This document shows, one piece after another, positions 49,547-56,318 of a stretch of DNA of 64,000 bases. The stretch's first letter is position 1. Each line of letters opens with the position of its first letter. The notes under the pieces were generated by a model. That model was not told the DNA's origin, did not search any database, and worked only from the letters and a program-made list of their open reading frames with translations. The translations under genes were made by a program, and so were the position numbers. The stretch is from DATIKM01 sp035477595 (GTDB lineage: Bacteria > Armatimonadota > Chthonomonadetes > Chthonomonadales > CAJBBX01): contig DATIKM010000144.1 in the NCBI GenBank assembly GCA_035477595.1, positions 21,675 through 85,674 of the forward strand. The letters are read 5' to 3'.

Positions 49547-50631
49547 CAGCGGACGCCCTCGGCCAGGCGTTCGACCACCGCGAGCGCCTCCGGGCCCGCT
49601 GCCGCGCCGATCTCCACGCGGTAGCACCGGCGCTCGCCGGGCTGCAGCATCTGGAGGCGACCCGCCTCGCGCTCCACGGGCCGGCCCATCACCAGGGCGT
49701 TGCAGGGCTCGAGCCCGACCACGTAGACGCCCTGTCCCATCATCTTCCACTCGGTAAAGAGCGGGAGCTCGGCCTGCCGGTAGCGGACGTAGACAGCGAG
49801 CCCTCGGCCTCCATCGCAGCCCGGGTTCACGACGGCCGCCGTTACCGTTCCGTCGGCAGCAGAACGCATCGTGTGGAAGTAGCACTTCTCGCGGTAGCCG
49901 GGCGTAGGTCCCTCGATCCGGTTCCAGTGCTCCCCGCCCTCAGTGGCATCGGCATCGCGGGGGCGCGCCTCGGCGCTCGGGGCAACGATGCGCGCCCCCT
50001 CGGCGACCACCGGGAAGCCGAGGTTCACGTGGTAGAGCATCATATGGGGCGCCGGCGCGAAGCCGAGGTTCTCCACTGTGTCCACGATGACCAGCCGGCT
50101 CTCGCCCAACCGCGCCTCGATGCGCCGGCTCATCGCGACGTTGTCGCCGAACACGACCGCCTCGCGCAGGCGCCCCTCCACCGAGAGCACGTAGTCGTCG
50201 CCCTGCCACTCAGCGTCCCAGCGCACGTTCGTGGCCGGAGTGTTGCCGATGCGTCCGTGCAACCCTAGCGACTCCGCGCCATCCACGCAGGGAGCGCCGT
50301 GCCACAGCGTTCCGCACGTCGCCAGCAGGCCGCCGGCGAAGCTCCGGAGCCAGCCCAGGCCCTCCGGCTCGTAGTGCGCGGGATGGCGGTCCGTCTGCGC
50401 CGATCGCCAGGCGAGGGAGCGCCCGGCCAGCGAGGCGCGCGAGATATCGAGGCCCCGGCCCGGGAGAACGGTGAACTCGAAGCCCGTTCCGGTGCGGAAG
50501 TCCACCGCGGGCGCCCCGTCCTCGAACCCGTCGGCGAGCCGGCAGGCAGTGACCGACGCGATCTGCGAGACGTCGCCGACGTGCGCTTCCAGCTCGCGGC
50601 GCGTGTAGCTGCGGCCGTAGAGGCTTGGCAT
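49546..50631 (-). CDS. DUF4432-family aldose-1-epimerase-like protein
   Basis: The 361-residue protein has the galactose-mutarotase-like beta-supersandwich of DUF4432: VDFRTGTGFEFTVLPGRGLDISRASLAGRSLAW, GWLRSFAGGLLATCGTLWHG, LHGRIGNTPA and MLYHVNLGFPVV, with HG.. histidines and a C-terminal GLEPCNALVMGR (catalytic-type Glu). A role in anomer interconversion of the sugar phosphorylated by the neighbouring kinase is likely, but no member of DUF4432 has a widely accepted substrate. It begins 27 bp after the kinase and has a GAGGAGAG site. Confidence 0.82.
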   Translation of the reverse strand: MPSLYGRSYTRRELEAHVGDVSQIASVTACRLADGFEDGAPAVDFRTGTGFEFTVLPGRGLDISRASLAGRSLAWRSAQTDRHPAHYEPEGLGWLRSFAGGLLATCGTLWHGAPCVDGAESLGLHGRIGNTPATNVRWDAEWQGDDYVLSVEGRLREAVVFGDNVAMSRRIEARLGESRLVIVDTVENLGFAPAPHMMLYHVNLGFPVVAEGARIVAPSAEARPRDADATEGGEHWNRIEGPTPGYREKCYFHTMRSAADGTVTAAVVNPGCDGGRGLAVYVRYRQAELPLFTEWKMMGQGVYVVGLEPCNALVMGRPVEREAGRLQMLQPGERRCYRVEIGAAAGPEALAVVERLAEGVR

Positions 50632-50658
50632 CGTGGTCTCTCCTCGGTTTCGCAGGCG

Positions 50659-51639
50659 TCAGAGGGTGGACACGCGCACGTCGAGCGCACGGGAGGCCAC
50701 GAAGCGGTCCGCCTCCTCCCTCGTGAAGACGCCCGTGGTGCATCCCAGCCTGGTGCAGGCGGAGGCGCCCACCGCACTGGCGAAGCGCAGGCGCTGCTCG
50801 GGCTTCCAGCCGCAGAGCATGCCCAGGATGTAGCCGGCCGCGAAGGCATCGCCGGAGCCGGAGCCATCGACGAAGTCGATGGGGTAGACGCCTGCTTCCC
50901 ACACGCTGTCGCCCTCGGCCATCAGGGTGCCGCGGCTCCCCTGCGTGATGACAACCGAGCCGCACCCCAGTTCGAGGAACCTGGCGGCCTGGGCGCGCGG
51001 CTCGCGCAACCCGGTGAGCGCCTCCGCCTCCTCGTCGTTCGGCAGAAAGGCGTCGATGTGGGGCAGGACCGGCGCCAGGGCGTCCAGCGAGACGCCGCTC
51101 CCTTTGGGCACCACCACGTCCAGCACCGTCCTCATGCCCCGCGCACGCGCGGCGGCCATCGATGCGGCCGTCGCGTCGGGCTCTAGGCCCGGAAGGACCA
51201 GGTATCCGCCGAGATACAGAAGGTGTGCGCCATGCAGTCGCTCCACCGGCATGTCGGAGGCGGAGAAGGCCGCGTTGGCGCCGAACGTGTGGAGGAAGCG
51301 CCTGTCCTCGCCCCTGACGGTGAGCACGACGGTCTTCGATGTGCCGAGGTCCTCGATCTGGCGGACCATGGTCACGTCAAGGCCGCGCGCCTCCAGGCTG
51401 TTCCGCAGGAAGTCCGCGAAGACGTCGTTGCCCACAAGCCCGCATACCGACGCGTCGGCGCCCAGCCTGGCCAGGCCCACGCCGACGTTGGCGGCGCAGC
51501 CGCCCGTCTCCAGCATGAAGTCCTCTGTGGCCAGGAGCGCTCCAGCGGCGGGCAACTCCGGCAGGGGCGGAACGAAGATGTCGGCGACGAGAATGCCGGC
51601 GCAGATCACCTTGCCGGGCGAGCGCGGCTGGTCACTCAT
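50659..51639 (-). CDS. PfkB-family sugar kinase
   Basis: The 326-residue ribokinase-fold protein begins VICAGILVADIFVPPLPELPAAG and carries LETGGCAANVGVGLARLGADASVCGLVGND, the substrate-lid and diglycine region. The second motif is DGSGSGDAFAAGYILG; the usual GAGD is GSGD but the catalytic Asp is kept. The family acts on fructose, ribose, 2-keto-3-deoxygluconate, inositol intermediates and others. The substrate here is unknown and likely defines the operon. The ATG overlaps the SorC regulator's stop (ATGA). Confidence 0.88.
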   Translation of the reverse strand: MSDQPRSPGKVICAGILVADIFVPPLPELPAAGALLATEDFMLETGGCAANVGVGLARLGADASVCGLVGNDVFADFLRNSLEARGLDVTMVRQIEDLGTSKTVVLTVRGEDRRFLHTFGANAAFSASDMPVERLHGAHLLYLGGYLVLPGLEPDATAASMAAARARGMRTVLDVVVPKGSGVSLDALAPVLPHIDAFLPNDEEAEALTGLREPRAQAARFLELGCGSVVITQGSRGTLMAEGDSVWEAGVYPIDFVDGSGSGDAFAAGYILGMLCGWKPEQRLRFASAVGASACTRLGCTTGVFTREEADRFVASRALDVRVSTL

Positions 51640-52625
51640 GCGGACTCCCCTCCTGAACTGCTGTTGTGTTCATCGCAGGCGCCAGCGAGGTTCAGCACCT
51701 CGCGGGCGTTCGCCACGCTGGTGGCGAGCACGTCTACCACTCCCGTGCGCAGCGCTCCCAGGATCGCGCGCGCCTTGCCTGCTTCGGATACGACCGCCAC
51801 AGTGCAGCCGATGCGGCTCATTGCCTCGGCACCCACGCTGATGACCCGGTCGGCCATGCCCTCAGCCACCGGGTTGCCGTCAAGGCCGAAGAAGAACCCG
51901 AGGATGTCGCCCACGGCGCCCGAGCGCCGCATGCGCTGCATGTCGTGCTGGGAGAAGCACCCCATGCGCACCACGGCGCTGCCGTCCTCCGCGTCGCCGA
52001 CACCGACGACCGCTATGTCCGCAGACGCTGCGCGCTCCAAGGCGCTGCGGACATCCTCGTGGAGCAGGAAGGCCTCCCGTACCTGCGGCGTCTCCGCGTA
52101 GGCAGGTGCGAACAGCGCCAGAGCGTCGCCGCTGAACCGCTCTGCGAGGCGCCTGCAGATGTCGGCGGGGTCGACAGAGCGCGCCACGGCTGGGGAGCCG
52201 CCTATCGCGGGAACGAAGGCGCAGCGGCGAGCGGGCGCATCGCGGATGGCGCCCGCGACCGCGCTTACGTTGCGCCCCATGCCAACCGCCACCGTCATGT
52301 GGTCTCGCAGGATGTGGATGAGCAGGTCCGCAACGCGCTGGGCGACGAGGTCCCGCTGGACGTCCGCGTCGCCATGGTCAGCCGCGAGCAGTGCGTGGCG
52401 CAAACCGAACCGCCGGGCGACCTCCTGCTCGAGCCGCTCCGTGATCGCGGGCGGGGCATGAACGCGGATCTCCACGATCCCCTCGGCGCGCGCGCGCTTG
52501 AGCAGTCGCCCGACCTTCACGCGCGAGAGCCCGAGGTGCGTGGCAACCTCGGCCTGGGTGACGTCCTCAAGGTAGTAGAGCACGGCGGCGCGGCTCATTA
52601 GCTCCATCTCGCGTTCGGTCGGCAT
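51636..52625 (-). CDS. SorC/DeoR-type transcriptional regulator with sugar-binding domain
   Basis: The 329-residue protein has an N-terminal helix-turn-helix (QAEVATHLGLSRVKVGRLLKRAR, about 24-46) followed by the SorC effector domain (NagB/RpiA/CoA-transferase-like), with DHMTVAVGMGRNVSAVAGAI and FVPAIGGSP near the phosphosugar pocket. Members sense a phosphorylated intermediate of the pathway they control. It heads the minus-strand operon, which is translationally coupled to the kinase, and faces a divergent membrane-protein pair. Candidate operators lie within 72 bp upstream. I chose ATG 52625; GAGG lies about 7 nt upstream. Confidence 0.9.
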   Translation of the reverse strand: MPTEREMELMSRAAVLYYLEDVTQAEVATHLGLSRVKVGRLLKRARAEGIVEIRVHAPPAITERLEQEVARRFGLRHALLAADHGDADVQRDLVAQRVADLLIHILRDHMTVAVGMGRNVSAVAGAIRDAPARRCAFVPAIGGSPAVARSVDPADICRRLAERFSGDALALFAPAYAETPQVREAFLLHEDVRSALERAASADIAVVGVGDAEDGSAVVRMGCFSQHDMQRMRRSGAVGDILGFFFGLDGNPVAEGMADRVISVGAEAMSRIGCTVAVVSEAGKARAILGALRTGVVDVLATSVANAREVLNLAGACDEHNSSSGGESA

Positions 52626-52651
52626 GGGGGCCCTCACCGGCACGGCACTGC

Positions 52652-52696
52652 GCGCAATTGTGCACTCTCCGCGCATCTGGTCGATACCATTATGGT
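52652..52696. promoter_or_regulatory. Candidate SorC operator region (two inverted repeats)
   Basis: GCGCAATTGTGC (52652-52663) is an imperfect palindrome centred on CAATTG. ACCATTATGGT (52686-52696) is a perfect 5+1+5 inverted repeat. Both lie in the 143-bp divergent region between the regulator gene and the membrane pair, positions expected for autoregulation. Evidence is symmetry and location only. Confidence 0.4.
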
Positions 52697-52768
52697 GATC
52701 GCGCTGCAGCCTGTCAAGCCCTCGCGCGTCGGGAAGGGTACCCGCCGCGTCCGGTCGAACAGGGGGCT

Positions 52769-53608
52769 ATGCCCTGGTACAGCCGGCTCCAGCGGATCGA
52801 CAACAGGTGGCTCTACCTCGCCCTCGCGGTCGCGGTGGCGGTGCCGGCGTTCGTGCACATACGCCCGCCCATCCGCCCGACCCGCGAGACGCTGGGCGTC
52901 TTCGAGGCGGTCGAACAGCTTCCTCCCGGCCGGCCCGTGCTCCTGCTCAGCACCTGGGATGCAGGGACGATCGGCGAGTGCGAAGGCCAGTTCCACGCCG
53001 TCGTGGAACACCTCATGCGCCGGGGCCAGCCCTTTGTGGTGTGGACATCGAACCCTCAGTCGCCACCGTTCTACCAGCGCGTCATCGAGGATGCAGCGCG
53101 CCGGCACGGCCGGACCTACGGGACGGATTGGGCGGACCTCGGCTACAAGATGCCGGCCGCGCAGCAGGCGTTCGGGGTTCAGCAGATGGCACGCGACTTC
53201 GCCGGCACGATGCGCGAGGACATCCACGGGACGCCAGTGAAGCAGGTGCCGCTCCTGCGCGATGTGCGGGACGCGACCGACTTTCCGCTCGCCATCAGCA
53301 TCGGCTACAACCCGGCCCTGGAGTTCGTGCAGTTCGTTCAGGCCGTCTACGGCACGCGTGTTGCGTTCGGGGTGGCCGCCATCAACTCGACAATGCTCTA
53401 CACGTACATCGACTCCCGCCAGATCGTCGGCATGCTGGTGGGCGCGCGCGGTGGCGCCGAGTACGAGACGCTCGTCGGCAGGCCGGGCATCGGAGTGGAC
53501 GTGATCGTGGCCCAGTCGTTCGGCCATCTGCTGATCATCGCGGTCATCGTGGTCGCCAATGTCGCGTACCTGTATGAGCGCCGGACGCGTCGCAGGTCAG
53601 GGGCGTGA
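52769..53608 (+). CDS. Hypothetical membrane-anchored protein, partner of the next gene
   Basis: The 279-residue protein has a transmembrane helix near the N-terminus (YLALAVAVAVPAFVHI, about 16-31) and another close to the C-terminus (LLIIAVIVVANVAYLYE). The roughly 200-residue part between them looks like an alpha/beta fold (VLLLSTWDAGTIGECEGQFHAVVEHLMRRGQPFVV). No catalytic motif or family is recognised. The start ATG 52769 lacks a strong Shine-Dalgarno (AGGGGG upstream). Its stop overlaps the next gene's GTG (GTGA), so the two proteins are made together, probably forming a complex. Confidence 0.7.
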   Translation: MPWYSRLQRIDNRWLYLALAVAVAVPAFVHIRPPIRPTRETLGVFEAVEQLPPGRPVLLLSTWDAGTIGECEGQFHAVVEHLMRRGQPFVVWTSNPQSPPFYQRVIEDAARRHGRTYGTDWADLGYKMPAAQQAFGVQQMARDFAGTMREDIHGTPVKQVPLLRDVRDATDFPLAISIGYNPALEFVQFVQAVYGTRVAFGVAAINSTMLYTYIDSRQIVGMLVGARGGAEYETLVGRPGIGVDVIVAQSFGHLLIIAVIVVANVAYLYERRTRRRSGA

Positions 53609-54294
53609 ACGGCTGGCGGCCGAACCCCGCGAACCCATTCACATTCGATGGCCTCGTCATCTGGATCGGAGCGTTCGCAACAATCGCGATCTTCTCGTTC
53701 CTCTATCGCGAGAACCGACTCTTCCGCTTCGCCGAGCACGCGCTGCTGGGGCTGGGCATCGGCTTTGCCGTGGCGGCTACCGTGACGGACATCCTCCTGC
53801 CGAAGTGGTGGCGGCCGCTGACGTCGGCGTGGAGCGACGGTGCGTGGGGTCTGCTGGCGCTGCAGGTACTGGTGGGCCTGCTCGGGCTGATGTGGTATGG
53901 CCTGTATCACCCGAAGACCGTGTGGATCGCACGGATTGTGATGGGCCTCACCATTGGCGCCGGTGCAGGGCTGGCGTTCAAAGCGGAGATCAACGACAAG
54001 CTGCCGCAGCTCATCGCAACGTTCAAGTCGCCGTACGTGCCGTCGGGCGAGTGGACGATGCTGAACAACCCGGTGAACAACACGCTCTTCGTCATCATCG
54101 TCCTGAGCGTTCTGTCCTACTTCTTCTTCTCGGCGGATCAGAGGAACCTGCCGCTGCGCGCAGGTGCCCAGACGGGCCGGCTCTGCCTGATGGTGACCTT
54201 CGGGGTGTTCTTCGGCAACACGATCATGACGCGCATGAGCGTGTTCATCGAGCGCGTCTGGTTTCTGCTTCAGCGCTGGCTCGGTGTGGCCTGA
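53605..54294 (+). CDS. Hypothetical protein with six membrane helices
   Basis: The 229-residue protein contains about six hydrophobic segments: WIGAFATIAIFSFLY, LLGLGIGFAVAATVTDILL, LLALQVLVGLLGLMWYGL, IARIVMGLTIGAGAGLAF, TLFVIIVLSVLSYFFF and LMVTFGVFFGNTIM. No family is recognised. It is coupled (GTGA) to the preceding gene, with which it probably forms a two-component membrane complex of unknown role. The pair is divergent from the SorC operon, but nothing in it looks like a transporter for the operon's sugar. Confidence 0.7.
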   Translation: MNGWRPNPANPFTFDGLVIWIGAFATIAIFSFLYRENRLFRFAEHALLGLGIGFAVAATVTDILLPKWWRPLTSAWSDGAWGLLALQVLVGLLGLMWYGLYHPKTVWIARIVMGLTIGAGAGLAFKAEINDKLPQLIATFKSPYVPSGEWTMLNNPVNNTLFVIIVLSVLSYFFFSADQRNLPLRAGAQTGRLCLMVTFGVFFGNTIMTRMSVFIERVWFLLQRWLGVA

Positions 54295-54743
54295 ACGGGG
54301 CCGGCCCGATTCAAGCCCACGCGCAGGACCACGGGCGCTTCCTGGCGGCACTTGGTCGCGCTTGGAGCGGAGGCGCCTGTCGGCGCGGTCGTCGGCCAGC
54401 GCGTCGCCGGTCTCGGGCCCGGGACCTCTCGTCCACCAGAAGCAACTCGAGTGCGGCGTGGTCGGACCGGAGGAGGGCGGCGACAGCGGCGGAGATCAGG
54501 TTCGGCGGGTATGCGTGGGCAGGCCGCTGCGGTCACGCGTGGCGCGGGCCGCGGACTGGTCCGGAGGACGCGCCTTGTAGCTCCACTGGCTGGCACACGC
54601 TTACCCGCGCACGGTCGCCGCTGTCCGGCCCTCGGACCGGCGCGGTGCTGCTTGCGGGCGCAGGTGTCGGATGCTATAATGGCGTCCGGCGCAAGGCCGG
54701 CCGGAGCGGACGCGGTGAGGCTGTGGCGAAGTGCGCGAGCGCG
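54295..54743. other. Intergenic region between converging genes, containing an orphan promoter
   Basis: No coding sequence of typical composition is visible in the first 350 bp. At 54652-54680 lies a strong plus-strand promoter described separately, followed by a stem-loop (GCGTCCG 54682-54688 with CGGACGC 54707-54713). No clear terminator for either neighbouring gene is seen. Confidence 0.5.
54652..54680 (+). promoter_or_regulatory. Strong promoter directed antisense through rpmB
   Basis: TTGCGG (54652-54657), 17-bp spacer, perfect TATAAT (54675-54680) with an extended TG at 54672-54673. Expected start is near 54687. Transcription would run through a 7-bp stem-loop and then across the complement of rpmB towards the CBS-DUF1385 gene. 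It could drive that gene with a 400-nt leader, or an antisense RNA. Confidence 0.65.
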
Positions 54744-54956
54744 CTAAGCGGCGCGCGTGACCTTCGCGGCCTTCATGCACTTGGTGCAGGCGAGCACGCG
54801 CCGGGTGGTACCGCCGACGGTGATCCGCACCGACTGCAGGTTGGGCAGCCAGCGCCGCTTCGTTCGCGGCGCGCGGAGGGCCCACTGGCCGGAGTGAACG
54901 TGGCGGATGTTCTGACCGAACTGGGGCGACTTGCCGCAGACGGAGCATATCTTCAT
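54744..54956 (-). CDS. rpmB: 50S ribosomal protein L28
   Basis: The 70-residue protein is a complete bL28 of the short form: MKICSVCGKSPQFGQNIRHVHSG with RRWLPNLQSV and VLACTKCMKAAKVTRAA. Two CxxC pairs (C4/C7 and C57/C60) form the zinc knuckle present in the C+ version of L28. It is a monocistronic gene with its own extended -10 promoter. The ORF of a second, plus-strand transcript overlaps it antisense. Confidence 0.95.
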   Translation of the reverse strand: MKICSVCGKSPQFGQNIRHVHSGQWALRAPRTKRRWLPNLQSVRITVGGTTRRVLACTKCMKAAKVTRAA

Positions 54957-55017
54957 AGCCAGCAGAGCCTCATGGCGGGTTGTTGTTCCCGGTAGGGTCC
55001 GGGTCGCACAGCCACCC

Positions 55018-55023
55018 AGTATA
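55018..55023 (-). promoter_or_regulatory. Extended -10 of the rpmB promoter
   Basis: On the minus strand TATACT is preceded by TG-C (TGTGCTATACT), an extended -10. The -35 at 17 bp (TCCATT) is poor. The leader to the ATG would be about 55 nt. Confidence 0.55.
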
Positions 55024-55094
55024 GCACAGGCCTTGCGGCGAATGGAACTCGCGGCATCAGCGACCTGCTGCGCGTCACCCGGGGAGCCGACCGG

Positions 55095-56267
55095 TTGAAT
55101 GATGTCGATTCAGTAGCGGTGCTCCTACGGAAGCCGCCGGCACTGGCGCCGGAGGACAGCATCGGGCGTGCAGCGAGCCTGCTGAAGCACACAGGATCCG
55201 AGCTGGCGCCTGTGGCCGACTCTCGCGGGGTGCTGAGAGGTGTGGTCGGGTCCGCCGAGCTGCGCGCCCTCCTCGGTCAGGCGGACGGGCTGGTCGCCGT
55301 GGGGGCCGCGGTCTCCACGGCAATGCGCTCCCCGGAGGTCGTTCTGGCGCGCACCGCCACGGTAGGCGAGGCACGGTCCGCGCTGTCCACTTCGCGGGAC
55401 CCGGTGCTGTTCGTGCTGGACGAGCGTGGTCGGCTCCTTGGCGCGGTAGTGTGGTCGGACCTGCTGCAGGCGGAGACCGTGCCTCCTCGACCCGTCGTGG
55501 TCGGCGGCATGGCCACGCCCTGGGGGGTCTACCTGCACGCAGGCCTGGCCCGAGGCGGCGTTGGGGACCTGTCGCTGCTGCTGAGCGGCGCGACCTTGGG
55601 GCTGCTGTTCGCGCTCAGCTATGGCATCGTCGGCGCGGCTGCCTACGTATTCCAGCAGATTGGTGGCTGGCCGCTCTACGACCTCTGGTACTCCGGTCCG
55701 GCTTCGGCGGGCGTCGAGGCCCTCGCGTGGGTCGCCTTACAGGCCGCGGCCCTGCCGGCCTTCCTCCTCCTGCTGCGGGCGCTCCCGCTCTCGGGGTACC
55801 ATGCTGCTGAGCATCAGACCGTGCATGCCCTTGAGAGGGGCGAGCCGCTGCGTCCCGATGTGGTGAGCCGCATGCCCCGGGTCCATGCGCGCTGTGGGAC
55901 CAACCTGCTAGCGGGTGCGGTGGTATTCGCAGGCGTGCTGCAGGTGGCGCTGGGCCTCGGGCTCGACGGCCTCGGCGCCATGGAGGGGGCCCTTCTGGGC
56001 GCCGTCGGGGCTCTGTTCACATGGCGCAGCGTGGGCACCTGGCTGCAGCGGCTCTTCACCACGCGCGCGCCGACCCCGCGACAGGTCGCTGCCGCCGTGG
56101 CGGCGGGCCAGCAGCTTGAGCAGAGCTACAGCGTGGCGTTCGCCCGGCGACCCACCCTGATCCGGCGTCTCTGGGCGGCCGGATTGCCGCAGACGGCGGC
56201 AGGGGCGGCTGCGGGGCTCAGCGCCGCGGTCTGGGCAGGCCAGACGCTGCTCGGCGTCAGCCCGTAG
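55095..56267 (+). CDS. CBS-domain pair fused to a DUF1385 membrane protein
   Basis: The 390-residue protein has two CBS motifs (residues about 12-135: PEDSIGRAASLLKHTG, RGVLRGVVGSAELRALL, TVGEARSALSTSRDP, GRLLGAVVWSDLL) that bind adenine nucleotides. Then comes a DUF1385 domain: VGGMATPWGVYLHAG, several membrane helices and GYHAAEHQTVHALERGE with MPRVHARCGTNLLAG, the family's H/E/C motif that suggests metal or heme binding. Standard DUF1385 proteins lack CBS domains, so this fusion is unusual. TTG 55095 follows GGGGAG. argS begins 51 bp later. Confidence 0.82.
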   Translation: MNDVDSVAVLLRKPPALAPEDSIGRAASLLKHTGSELAPVADSRGVLRGVVGSAELRALLGQADGLVAVGAAVSTAMRSPEVVLARTATVGEARSALSTSRDPVLFVLDERGRLLGAVVWSDLLQAETVPPRPVVVGGMATPWGVYLHAGLARGGVGDLSLLLSGATLGLLFALSYGIVGAAAYVFQQIGGWPLYDLWYSGPASAGVEALAWVALQAAALPAFLLLLRALPLSGYHAAEHQTVHALERGEPLRPDVVSRMPRVHARCGTNLLAGAVVFAGVLQVALGLGLDGLGAMEGALLGAVGALFTWRSVGTWLQRLFTTRAPTPRQVAAAVAAGQQLEQSYSVAFARRPTLIRRLWAAGLPQTAAGAAAGLSAAVWAGQTLLGVSP

Positions 56268-56318
56268 GCCGCGTTCGGGGTACAGCCGCGCCAATCCATC
56301 GCTCGTTCGGAGTGCACC

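Noticed and set aside
45317..52625. Possibility that the operon is a sulfoquinovose (sulfo-EMP) pathway
   Set aside because: Kinase, epimerase and aldolase would fit superficially, but there is no sulfoquinovosidase or sulfonate transporter here, the TauE/SafE gene is more than 30 kb away and the aldolase lacks the standard catalytic pair.
45317..52625. Possibility that the operon is the myo-inositol (iol) pathway
   Set aside because: A PfkB kinase and an FBA-like aldolase occur in iol clusters, but no inositol dehydrogenase, IolB, IolD, IolE or IolA is present.
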